Shown: piece by piece, positions 1 to 8,487 of the stretch
Layout of the letters: every line of letters begins with the position of its first letter
Numbering within the stretch: position 1 is the first letter of the stretch
Assembly: GCA_965243635.1 (NCBI GenBank)
Contig: OZ251574.1
Span: forward strand, 2,914,001-2,978,000
Source: Rs1 sp000416275
GTDB lineage: Bacteria > Pseudomonadota > Gammaproteobacteria > Pseudomonadales > Balneatricaceae
Length of the DNA: 64,000 nt
Direction of reading: 5' to 3'
Translations under genes and position numbers: made by a program
Notes under the pieces: generated by a model
The model's database searches: none
Told to the model about the DNA's origin: nothing
Seen by the model: the letters and a program-made list of their open reading frames with translations, nothing else

Positions 1-2
1 AT

Positions 3-269
3 AAATGGCTGGCTGATTACTATTGGCAAGGCACTAAGCATCGGCTAATAACGTCAACGCTAGAAAGTAGCTTGCAGCGCAAGCTCGATCTCATCCATGT
101 TGCCAGCGCCGAGTGCGACCTTAGATCCCCACCGGGTAACAGGTTTGAGCATTTATCCGGAAAACTTTCAAATTGGTGCTCTATTCGTGTCAACAAACAA
201 CATCGATTAATTTTTAAGTGGAATAGCGGTAAAGCAACAGACCTATATCTTGATCCACACAAGTATTAA
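3..269 (+). CDS. higB: HigB/RelE-type toxin, 5' end outside window
   Basis: This is the C-terminal part (88 residues visible) of a HigB-family mRNA interferase, a ribosome-dependent RNase toxin. The reading frame is open to the left edge, so the true start lies outside the window; an internal TTG at 72 is not needed as a start. The visible part carries the family's conserved stretch: DLRSPPGNRFEHLSGKLS, then WCSIRVNKQHRLIFKW and a C-terminal Y-L-D-P-H. The higA antitoxin follows after 11 bases, the toxin-first order typical of higBA loci. Family assignment comes from recognised motifs and from the partner gene. Catalytic residues were not individually checked. Confidence 0.85.
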   Translation, partial: KWLADYYWQGTKHRLITSTLESSLQRKLDLIHVASAECDLRSPPGNRFEHLSGKLSNWCSIRVNKQHRLIFKWNSGKATDLYLDPHKY

Positions 270-280
270 CGAGGTAATTT

Positions 281-598
281 ATGACTTCTACTCTGCGCTT
301 ACCCGCACATCAACCCACCAGTATTGGTGAAATGCTGACACTAGAGTTTCTGGAACCTTTGAATATTACTCAAGGAAAGCTAGCAGCTGCGATGGGAGTT
401 GGACGTAAAACAGTCGATGAGCTATGCAACAACAAGCGCGCTATCACCGTAGAAACCGCCTTGATACTCGCTAAAGTGCTTAGCACTACTCCTGAGTTTT
501 GGATTAATTTACAAACCCTAAATAATCTTTGGCATACGCAGCATAATGAAGTGTTACAGCAGAAGATTGAGAAGGCTACGGTGTTGATTGCGGCTTAA
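281..598 (+). CDS. higA: HigA-type antitoxin, XRE family
   Basis: A 105-residue antitoxin with an XRE helix-turn-helix at about residues 27-80: ITQGKLAAAMGVGRKTVDELCNNKR followed by ITVETALILAKVLSTTPEFW. HigA antitoxins bind the cognate HigB toxin and repress their shared promoter, which here would lie left of the window. The start is an ATG preceded by GAGG at 270-273. Length and the F-W-I-N-L-Q motif after the helix-turn-helix fit the HigA/VapI family. It is co-directional with higB, with an 11-base gap. Confidence 0.9.
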   Translation: MTSTLRLPAHQPTSIGEMLTLEFLEPLNITQGKLAAAMGVGRKTVDELCNNKRAITVETALILAKVLSTTPEFWINLQTLNNLWHTQHNEVLQQKIEKATVLIAA

Positions 599-810
599 GG
601 GATCACCTATCCAGACACAGCGGATCTTTGCCATTGCTTGCGGAGCATAAAGCCTATTTTTCAGTACGCTTCAATGAGAATGTAACGTTGTTATAAAACT
701 TTACCGAACTTTTATGTATTAAACATCAAAAGATTGCAGGTGCAGTTTCGCTGCAGCGAGTTCATTTCTTTTTACGAAAAAAAGAAACCGAACCAAAGAA
801 AAGTTCGCCC

Positions 811-947
811 CATATTGTCAAAAGACTCCTACGCGATTGACTAAATTGACGGACGCTCAGAATCGCCATCCATGGCTCAACTGTGCTTTTCGCGACGTCC
901 TGTCGCTTCACTTCATCAATTTAGTCAATCGCTCCGGCGACAATATC
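811..947. repeat. Long imperfect inverted repeat in a 480-base intergenic region
   Basis: The gap between higA and the next gene (599-1079) has no credible gene. Its centre is an inverted repeat: GCGATTGACTAAATTGA at 833-849 pairs exactly with 916-932, and ATATTGTC at 812-819 pairs with GACAATAT at 939-946. The arm spacing suggests a dispersed REP-like or MITE-like element. An A-rich segment (about 768-800) precedes it. No open reading frame explains the symmetry. Confidence 0.6.
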
Positions 948-1079
948 AAAGGGGGTTTGGTGGCTTCGTAGCAAGTCAACGTGTACAACGATGCTTTTAT
1001 CAACAGTAATAATAAATACTAGAGATTCCAGCTGGATTATTCGTAAACTGCAGTGATAAAAAGAGCCTACCCTATATTT

Positions 1080-1892
1080 TCAATTTGTTATATGTTCTTT
1101 AAATATAATTTTCGGAAGCCGGTGTAACGTCACTAAATCGCCAACAAATACTTCAACAAACCGATAAGTTCCTCTTTTATTTGAAATAAGAACATAAAAA
1201 TTAATATTAATTATATCGAATAGAAATTTGATTATCCGTATTAACCCCAGCCAAATAACAAAACTAAAAGTCGATATGATAAAAAAAGATACAATAATTT
1301 TTTGATATGACAGGTCTGTATATATAGGTAATAGTTCTGATATATCCTCTATACCTTTTAATGTAAGTAATGATATAAGTGAAAATAGAAATATTAAATA
1401 TGATGTTATTCGTGTTTTTGATTCTGAAGAATAGATACTCTTAAAAAGAAATTTTAACCAGTTTTCAGATTCACCGGCATAAATCTTATGTAAGTTTTGA
1501 ATATCACGTATCTCCTTTACAAATTCAAGATATTCACCCTCAGACTTATTTATTTTTGCTAAGATCCAATTTCTCTTGGCCAGCACTAATTGCATTTCTT
1601 TTCTATAATGTTGATATTCGATAGTTAATAGTTTATCTCTAGTATCCTTTAACTTATAAAAAGAGAATATAAATAACCCCTCGAATACCACCATATATAA
1701 CATATTAAAAAAGAAGAGCATTGGTTCCTCATTAAATTTTCCTAAATCAGGTAATCCAATCCATACAAAATAAATAAAACCACCACCCGTTAAAGAAGAA
1801 GACATCATCCATGGCCACACATCAAAAAACTTACCTTTATAGCTATAAAAAACAGTATAGTAACTAAAGGCTATTTCATAAATTTGATTCAT
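1080..1892 (-). CDS. Hypothetical four-helix membrane protein with central coiled coil
   Basis: I do not recognise this family. The 270-residue protein has four hydrophobic segments (about residues 29-47, 57-78, 163-179 and 198-223) in two pairs. Between the pairs lies a charged helical region (about 80-150) that looks like a cytosolic coiled coil. The C-terminal 40 residues are basic and soluble. The gene is much more AT-rich than the metabolic genes of this window, which suggests acquisition. It lies 110 bases downstream of the DUF3427 helicase gene on the same strand and could be the last gene of that transcription unit. In such islands small membrane proteins often act as effectors, but that role is inferred only from position. 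Confidence 0.6.
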   Translation of the reverse strand: MNQIYEIAFSYYTVFYSYKGKFFDVWPWMMSSSLTGGGFIYFVWIGLPDLGKFNEEPMLFFFNMLYMVVFEGLFIFSFYKLKDTRDKLLTIEYQHYRKEMQLVLAKRNWILAKINKSEGEYLEFVKEIRDIQNLHKIYAGESENWLKFLFKSIYSSESKTRITSYLIFLFSLISLLTLKGIEDISELLPIYTDLSYQKIIVSFFIISTFSFVIWLGLIRIIKFLFDIININFYVLISNKRGTYRFVEVFVGDLVTLHRLPKIIFKEHITN

Positions 1893-2002
1893 AAATCGAA
1901 GTCCCTACCCTGAATGCTCACATTTTTTTAAAGCTGGCAATTGGTTCAAGAAATTCTCTCCCCTAATTTTTTAAATCCTAATCATTCACTTAAAATTAAT
2001 TA

Positions 2003-5000
2003 TTACCCACCAACAAACTCTAATTTCAAATAGTCCGACAGCGCGTAATCCAACGTTGTCAGCACACTCATCGGTTTTTCACCTTCATGAGATACATAAT
2101 TCACCGTGCCGCAGTAATAAAAGGGTGCGCCCTTTTTAGCTTCTAACTTATTTTTACGCACAAACAATTGCAGCTTGCTGCCATTCGTCTGATGGTTAAT
2201 TAATCTTTGGCCCCTGCTACCCAAGGGCGCCGTCATGTTTTGGCTTTGCCAGTGGAAGGTTTCAGCATCTTCAAAATAATCATGGTATTGATGATCGGCA
2301 ATTTTGCCCTGTTTGTTTAACGTGACTAACAAAAATTGATCCGCATGGTTTTTAGGGCATACATGCCCAGCTTCCCAAGATCCTCTATTAAACTCTAAGC
2401 CAAATAAGCCCGGTATCTCGGCACGCATGAACGAGCGATGTAGATGCAAGTCCATGGGATCGATGACATCTTTCAATCGTGCCAAGGTGAGCATATCTTC
2501 TGTGGCTAGCATTGTCTCGAAGTCACTATTTTGCGCCACTAGTTCGTACTGCCCTTGGCCTATTTTATTAACCGAGCGCAATAGGTATTGATCATCGCCG
2601 CTGGTATCTTGGCGCTCTATTACAACTATTTGATTACTAATGCTGCCGGCACTATTAGATGTAATCTGTTCAAGTAATAGATAATCGCCATCACATATAG
2701 GTCGCCTACCACCATCCATTGAATCACCGATTGCACGAGCTATAAAATGTTTCGCTGGATCTAAGATGCCGTATTTTTCTGGCAGGGAAATTTGTTGGAT
2801 TTCGTCGCTGTCGTGGGTGCTGGTTTTAAAGTGACCACAGGCAATTTTTAAATCACTAAAATAAGGGATCGAGTTAGCGGCTGCCGGTAATTGATTCGCT
2901 ATGCTTAGCTCGATATCACTGACTTTATTGGAGAGGCGCTGTTCGTATTGAGAGAACCGATAGTTAACCAGCTCCTGCAACAGCACATTGAAATCATCTA
3001 GTTGATCGGCACTGATACTAGCGGAGTATTTAAGCTTGCCATCCTCTATTGAGAAATAGGCTTTAGCAGATTTTTTATTGCCACCAATCCAAGCATTGAT
3101 AGGATTATTGAGCCAGTAAGTATGCCAAGCTTTTAATTGCTTAGTCTCTAGCGCTTTTACGCTTTTATATTTTTTGGGCAAATCAGCGACTAAACGCGAG
3201 CGCCGCTTAAAAATATCAAAACTATTTTGCGCTATAACTAAGGTAGCCACTGATGTCTTGAAACCATCATTCTCTAATAGGGATTCAAGAAGAATCAGCT
3301 TAAATGACTTAGTGAGCTGAGTAACTTCAACCTCTTGTAAAAAGTCTTGGTGAGCGTTTATGCAAGCCAGCGCATTAGTAGCAAGGTCGCCTTGGATTGT
3401 CACAAATTGAAACCAGCTACCGTGCTCTCTGCGCAGCGTCTCTACTTTGCCACCCGCATGATAAAAAGCACTCAGACTAGGTCTATAGCCTAATGACGCT
3501 TTGAGTGATTCATAGAGTGCCACTTGTGAATCTATACGCGTAGCGGTTAGCTGCTGCATAAAATCAATTGCCACTGGATCGTAATTGATAAAACAGCCTT
3601 CAGGTAATGCTAATGCGCCATCATTCGCAGCCTTGATAAAGTCCTTTTTAGCTGAGTTGGTTTTGCCAATATTGAACAACGCCTCAGGCTTATTGAAGAA
3701 GCTTTGGTGGTTGCCAATAAAATCGACAATAATCAGCTTATCTTTACCCTCACAGCGCCTTAAACCGCGCCCTAGCTGTTGCATAAAGATAATCTTAGAC
3801 TCAGTGGGCCTTAGCATTAACACCGTATCGATGGCGGGTAAATCAACCCCTTCATTAAACAGGTCTACGGAAAAGACCACCTCAATAGCGCCCGCCTCTA
3901 ACTGAGTCAGCGCATCGTTGCGCCGCACTGCCGATTCGCTGTGGACACTAACCGCCTTAATACCTTGCTTGACAAAATGTGCGGCCATGAAATCAGCGTG
4001 CTTTTGTGAGATACAAAATGCCAGAGTTCTGCTTTGTCTCAGTTGCTTCCAGTGCTTGAACGCATGGCTAGCACGGGCAAGTGTCGCTAACTGATTGACT
4101 AATTCATTATGATCAAACTTATTATTGCGCCAGCTAATCTCTTGGTAGTTAACCGACTCATCGCCAATACCATAATAGTGAAATGGCGCGAGTATTCCCC
4201 GATTAATACCTTCCAATAAATCACTGTGATAAACGAGGTTGTCATCACATAAAGATAGAATATCAGACTGATCGGTACGCTCAGGGGTGGCGGTTAAACC
4301 CAGTAAATAGCGCGGCGTAAAGTGCGATAGTAGCTGTTGATAGGTTCTGGCTGATGCGTGATGAAATTCATCCACCACAATATAGTCAAAGTAATCGACA
4401 CCGAATCTATCTAAGTGGTGCTGTAAGCCCAACGTTTGAATAGAGGCGAACATCATATCCACATTCAGTTCTTTGCGTTTCCCGGTATAACGGCCCACTT
4501 TAGCGGTCGGATGAATACGCACAAAAGTGGCTTCCGCCTGAAATAAAATCTCTTCACGGTGGGCCACAAATAAAATACGCTTAGCATTAATCTGCTTACT
4601 ATCAAATGCCGACAACCATGTTTTACCCATTCCCGTTGCCAGCACCACTAAGCCACGCCGATGCCCTGCTTCTCTAGACTGCTCTAACTTAGCCAGCGCC
4701 TCTATTTGAATCTCATTCGGTGTCGCAGGCACTTCCTGCTCATCAGCTCCCGGGATAACGGCCGCGGTTCGCAGACTTGGCTCCTGATAATACTTTTGGT
4801 AATCATCAACCCAAGCATGGGTTAATTCAACACTCTGTTTATGCTCAAACAGTGCTGTAATTTGATAGCATATTTCGTTAAATCGATGCGGGTTTTCCCC
4901 TTGCTCAACCCGCAGATTCCATTCCAGGCCCGTGGTCAATGCCGACTTAGTGATATTACTAGAGCCAATAAACGCGCTGCTTTTATCTTGATCATCCTGA

Positions 5001-5350
5001 ATAAAAATATAAGCCTTCATGTGAAAGCTCTTATGCTTACTCTCAAAAATTTTAACTTGTGCGCCCTGCTGCCCATTAACTGATGCTTTTAATAACAGCA
5101 GCGTGCGCAAAGCAGCGGGATCGGTTATTTGTAGGTAATCGCAAGTCAAAATGCGTATTGCTGCGCCGCGCTCTAACGCTTCTCTTAGCGCCGGAATTAA
5201 CAGCTTCATCCCCGTTTCACGGACAAAGGCCACGGTCATATCAATTTTTTTAGCGCTATTAATTGCCGCAATTAACTTAGGTAAAAAATGATCACTGCCA
5301 CCGGTCGTTAAAGAGGAGTTATATTTTGCGGAAGATAATTTTGAATTCAT
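2003..5350 (-). CDS. PLD nuclease - SF2 helicase - S24-like - DUF3427 protein
   Basis: A 1115-residue multidomain protein. Residues 1-150 form a phospholipase D-like nuclease with one HxK motif (H110, K112) and the following S-S-N. Residues about 205-550 form a superfamily 2 helicase: Walker A LATGMGKT (238-244), DEFHH (327-331), TAT (353-355) and QQLGRGLRR (524-532). Around 858-945 is a LexA/S24-like segment with GDSM at 875-878 and CDGDYLLLE. The lysine expected near LLRSVNK is not obvious, so self-cleavage is doubtful. The C-terminal 140 residues match DUF3427 (FVRK, YYCGTVNYVSHEGEKPM). The ATG overlaps the stop of the upstream NUDIX-methyltransferase gene by 4 bases (ATGA), implying coupled translation. 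Likely a nucleic-acid-processing defence or repair protein. Domain calls are from motifs; the function is inferred. Confidence 0.85.
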   Translation of the reverse strand: MNSKLSSAKYNSSLTTGGSDHFLPKLIAAINSAKKIDMTVAFVRETGMKLLIPALREALERGAAIRILTCDYLQITDPAALRTLLLLKASVNGQQGAQVKIFESKHKSFHMKAYIFIQDDQDKSSAFIGSSNITKSALTTGLEWNLRVEQGENPHRFNEICYQITALFEHKQSVELTHAWVDDYQKYYQEPSLRTAAVIPGADEQEVPATPNEIQIEALAKLEQSREAGHRRGLVVLATGMGKTWLSAFDSKQINAKRILFVAHREEILFQAEATFVRIHPTAKVGRYTGKRKELNVDMMFASIQTLGLQHHLDRFGVDYFDYIVVDEFHHASARTYQQLLSHFTPRYLLGLTATPERTDQSDILSLCDDNLVYHSDLLEGINRGILAPFHYYGIGDESVNYQEISWRNNKFDHNELVNQLATLARASHAFKHWKQLRQSRTLAFCISQKHADFMAAHFVKQGIKAVSVHSESAVRRNDALTQLEAGAIEVVFSVDLFNEGVDLPAIDTVLMLRPTESKIIFMQQLGRGLRRCEGKDKLIIVDFIGNHQSFFNKPEALFNIGKTNSAKKDFIKAANDGALALPEGCFINYDPVAIDFMQQLTATRIDSQVALYESLKASLGYRPSLSAFYHAGGKVETLRREHGSWFQFVTIQGDLATNALACINAHQDFLQEVEVTQLTKSFKLILLESLLENDGFKTSVATLVIAQNSFDIFKRRSRLVADLPKKYKSVKALETKQLKAWHTYWLNNPINAWIGGNKKSAKAYFSIEDGKLKYSASISADQLDDFNVLLQELVNYRFSQYEQRLSNKVSDIELSIANQLPAAANSIPYFSDLKIACGHFKTSTHDSDEIQQISLPEKYGILDPAKHFIARAIGDSMDGGRRPICDGDYLLLEQITSNSAGSISNQIVVIERQDTSGDDQYLLRSVNKIGQGQYELVAQNSDFETMLATEDMLTLARLKDVIDPMDLHLHRSFMRAEIPGLFGLEFNRGSWEAGHVCPKNHADQFLLVTLNKQGKIADHQYHDYFEDAETFHWQSQNMTAPLGSRGQRLINHQTNGSKLQLFVRKNKLEAKKGAPFYYCGTVNYVSHEGEKPMSVLTTLDYALSDYLKLEFVGG

Positions 5351-6372
5351 TTACAACCCTTAAATACTGCTAACTTTGGCACTAACACCTTGCGAACCAG
5401 ACCATTGATCCAAGTTTGATCTTGGCCCCTTAATGGCGTGGTTACTTGCCATATATCTATCACTGCTAATTGATCAAACTTAGCGATCAGCGCGTTTAAG
5501 CTCGCCACCGTATAATCATTGAAAAACCGGCCACGCTCATCTAAACGCTCGCCCTCACCTTGCTTAAAAGAAAAGTAAAATACGCCACCCTCTTTCAAAG
5601 CATCAATACAGTTTTGTATAACATATTCAATTTGGCTTTTAGGACAATGCAATAAACTGGCGCACGCCCAGATAGCATCGTAGCTGTTTTTTACCCGCAG
5701 CTGTTGATAACGCATATTCAAAACAGCTTGGCCAATATGCACCTCAGCAAGAAGCGCTAAGTCCTTTGATGCTTCTAAAGCGGTCACTGTAAAGCCCGCA
5801 TCGATAAAAGCTTTGCTATCACGACCAGATCCACAACCCATATCGAGAATGTGTGGGGGGTTTAAACCAATATTTGGCAGTAATGATACAAAGTGATCAC
5901 GAATATGATTTATATCGTAAGCTAAGGTTTCATCAGCATAGTTTTGGGCATTATTGGCATAAAACTCAGCGGTCGGCTTAGCTTTAGCTTGCTGTTTTAA
6001 CGCGGCAATAATAGGAATATCCGCAGGTGCCCACTTTAAGCTATCTAGCTCTTCAATAGGCAACCAGCGAATCTCATCATGGTCGATCAATTGGAACTCA
6101 CCGGCTAGGTGTTTTACCTTGTAAGCTAAAAGCCGGATACGTTTATCACCGTAATCAAAGATGCTTTCAGCGACGAACTCACCGACTTCAGCATCAATGG
6201 TAAATTCTTCTTTTAGCTCACGCTTTAGGCATTGCTCTGCAGTTTCACCGGCCTCGATCTTACCGCCGGGGAATTCCCAATAACCAGCGAGGTGTTTACC
6301 TTCTGCACGTTTGGCTGCCAAGATTTTATTCTTAATGGTAAGGATTGCTGCGGTCACATCAATATAGTTCAA
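5347..6372 (-). CDS. NUDIX hydrolase (MutT-like) fused to SAM methyltransferase
   Basis: The N-terminal part (about 130 residues) is a MutT-type NUDIX hydrolase with a complete box, GGKIEAGETAEQCLKRELKEE, preceded by LAGYWEFP. The C-terminal half is a class I methyltransferase: motif I ILDMGCGSGRDS, then a Y-D-A-I-W segment and LKEGGVFYFSFK. A longer frame reaches 6432, but the extra 20 residues do not look like NUDIX sequence. The TTG at 6372 (LNYIDVTAAIL) has AAAGGTAG just upstream and fits the usual MutT start, so I use it (341 residues). Its stop overlaps the helicase start by 4 bases. NUDIX enzymes hydrolyse nucleoside diphosphate derivatives; the methyltransferase substrate is unknown. 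The pairing with a DUF3427 helicase suggests a joint task, possibly sensing or modifying a nucleotide signal. Confidence 0.85.
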   Translation of the reverse strand: MNYIDVTAAILTIKNKILAAKRAEGKHLAGYWEFPGGKIEAGETAEQCLKRELKEEFTIDAEVGEFVAESIFDYGDKRIRLLAYKVKHLAGEFQLIDHDEIRWLPIEELDSLKWAPADIPIIAALKQQAKAKPTAEFYANNAQNYADETLAYDINHIRDHFVSLLPNIGLNPPHILDMGCGSGRDSKAFIDAGFTVTALEASKDLALLAEVHIGQAVLNMRYQQLRVKNSYDAIWACASLLHCPKSQIEYVIQNCIDALKEGGVFYFSFKQGEGERLDERGRFFNDYTVASLNALIAKFDQLAVIDIWQVTTPLRGQDQTWINGLVRKVLVPKLAVFKGCK

Positions 6373-6481
6373 ATAACTACCTTTAAAATCGGGCAAGGCA
6401 AACGCATGAACATATTTTGTACAGCAAATCACATGTGATTAAGTAGATTAAATTCAACTTCTGTATAAAATTTCGCCACAC

Positions 6482-6511
6482 TGTATGTCAGAAATTTTTT
6501 TTTGACATACA
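6482..6511. promoter_or_regulatory. 9-bp inverted repeat upstream of NUDIX-helicase operon
   Basis: TGTATGTCA at 6482-6490 is repeated in inverted form (TGACATACA) at 6503-6511 with 12 bases between. It lies about 110 bases upstream of the NUDIX-methyltransferase start, in a 320-base spacer that otherwise holds only AT-rich sequence. Perfect dyads of this size and position are typical operators. The regulator is unknown. The spacing would suit a dimeric helix-turn-helix protein. Confidence 0.5.
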
Positions 6512-6692
6512 TAAACGAAAATTAGATCATATTATCATCATAAAGCACGATTGAAATTGATCAATAAACGTTCATGCGTTTACCCTGTAAAATCGGGTTG
6601 TGAATTGCAGAGATGAAAGGAGACAAAAAGTGGCTGACCCATATTTTCACTATACAGCACAGGGGTAAATCCTAGGTTATCTGTATGCTCGG

Positions 6693-8480
6693 TTATAAAA
6701 GGTACTTTTCAAGAATACCAGCAACGACATCATTAGCATCAACTCCAACATGGAAACTACTAAAATACGGCAATATAGGCAGTCCTCCATTCAGCCCGTG
6801 TTCTTCAAGAAAAATATCTTCCGATAAGCCATATTTTGAATCTATACCATAGAGTAAACCAACATACTTAATAGCTGTATGATCGATCGTTTTATTTTTA
6901 ACCGATTTTAATTGCAGGGCATACTTAGAATGCATTCCACAATAATCTTTTTTTACATTATTTTTGTTTTTAAATTTAGCATCTAAAATAATGTAACTAT
7001 GATCGCCCGTGGTTGAGTTGTCTAATCGGAGTGTGTAGTCCGGTAGATAAGGCTTATTAGACTTGGTAATTCGTATTATTGTATTATCTGGAATTTTATT
7101 TTTTTCAACAGGATAAAATGGTTTTTCATAATAAAGTGTAAGTGTTCTATGGTTATCAATATTGAAAATAAACTGATTAGCTAGAACGTTCACATCCATC
7201 GTTTGTATGCCTTCCCACGTTTTATTATGTGTAATCAACCTTGTGCTGACTAAGCCACCATCAGGTTGACAATGCACCTTAATTCCATTGATGATTTTAT
7301 ACAAACAACAAAACTCATATATCTGGGATAAATTACGCATCCCTAATAAAATATCAAGTTCTTCTGAACGATCAACATGGTTCGAATCATAGAAGTGCTT
7401 TATTAGGTTAAAAGCAGAACAATAATGATAGTTTTTTAATGTATACGATGTTTGAACTGGTAATGTTGGTTTTAATTTTTGAACAGGAATAACTTCGTCA
7501 TACATCATTTTTAACTGTATCAATCGTTTTTTCACATTCTTTATCTTATTACTTTTACGACGAAGTATAGGATTTAATGCGTTTTTAATGACCTGATCGA
7601 ATCGAATGTATTCACTGTTTTCGTAGGATACAACACGATTATTCTCTTGAGACTTCAAAAGTTTTATCATAACATCACAATATTGAATACCAGATAATAA
7701 AAACCAATGAATGGCCTGATTTTCTTTTTGATTAGTGCATTTGAAATGATTATTTCGTGGTAGATCTACTTTATAATAGTGCTTATTGATTGCAACTGTG
7801 TACTCCTGCTTTCTAGCAGGCTCAAGTTTGTCATAATTACATGTCAACCAATCGGTTGTGGTGTGATCATAAACAGAGGGTTTATCTGATTGTATTTCAA
7901 GTTTTGTTTCGAGCTTGTATTTATTTTGTTTAGAGAAATGACCAGCATGTATTTCCAAAAAATCAATGGCTTTATTTAAATTTTCTATTTTTACCATATT
8001 ACTATGACCATCAGCTTGTGGTCTGAATCCACTACGCGTTTTAGAAAAACAAACCTGTGAAATATCCTCCATATTTTCACTTAAATAATTAAGCATATCG
8101 TGTGCAATGACTGCTTTTTCTTTCTTTAAAGTTATATTAATTATTTTTGTATGCTCTAGTGTCTCTCCATTGTCATGAGTAAGTAGTACAAGTTCAGATT
8201 CACCAAAATAATTAAAAAAATGCGCATTATCAAAAAATCCAGAATGCACACGTGATGTGAAAAGAGTTATACCATTGGATAGGTAAGTTGAAACTAATTT
8301 AATTTCAACATCCCCAAGAAATAACTCTGGTTTTCTATCAATTATGTCACCCCCCAATAATAACTTTACCGTGAATATATACTCAATGTCATCGGGTACA
8401 AAAAATTCAGCATCAGACATCAGGTCATGCTTATACATAATCTTTGATGATTTGCTTTCTAATTGCCATTCAATCTTCAT
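6693..8480 (-). CDS. DUF2357 / McrC-like PD-(D/E)xK nuclease
   Basis: A 595-residue protein ending in a PD-(D/E)xK nuclease fold: P480-D481 in YLPDYTLRL and the core D500-A-K502 in IILDAKFK, with a helix bearing Y-A-L-Q-L-K after it. The N-terminal 250 residues are beta-rich and carry no recognised catalytic motif. The layout fits the DUF2357 family, the McrC-like partners of McrB/MoxR-branch AAA+ proteins. It follows the AAA+ gene by only 7 bases, so the two are surely co-transcribed and probably form a motor-nuclease pair. The gene is clearly AT-rich. Target preference (modified DNA, RNA or other) cannot be read from the sequence. The nuclease call is firm; the exact family name is inferred. 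Confidence 0.75.
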   Translation of the reverse strand: MKIEWQLESKSSKIMYKHDLMSDAEFFVPDDIEYIFTVKLLLGGDIIDRKPELFLGDVEIKLVSTYLSNGITLFTSRVHSGFFDNAHFFNYFGESELVLLTHDNGETLEHTKIINITLKKEKAVIAHDMLNYLSENMEDISQVCFSKTRSGFRPQADGHSNMVKIENLNKAIDFLEIHAGHFSKQNKYKLETKLEIQSDKPSVYDHTTTDWLTCNYDKLEPARKQEYTVAINKHYYKVDLPRNNHFKCTNQKENQAIHWFLLSGIQYCDVMIKLLKSQENNRVVSYENSEYIRFDQVIKNALNPILRRKSNKIKNVKKRLIQLKMMYDEVIPVQKLKPTLPVQTSYTLKNYHYCSAFNLIKHFYDSNHVDRSEELDILLGMRNLSQIYEFCCLYKIINGIKVHCQPDGGLVSTRLITHNKTWEGIQTMDVNVLANQFIFNIDNHRTLTLYYEKPFYPVEKNKIPDNTIIRITKSNKPYLPDYTLRLDNSTTGDHSYIILDAKFKNKNNVKKDYCGMHSKYALQLKSVKNKTIDHTAIKYVGLLYGIDSKYGLSEDIFLEEHGLNGGLPILPYFSSFHVGVDANDVVAGILEKYLL

Positions 8481-8487
8481 AGGTCAC

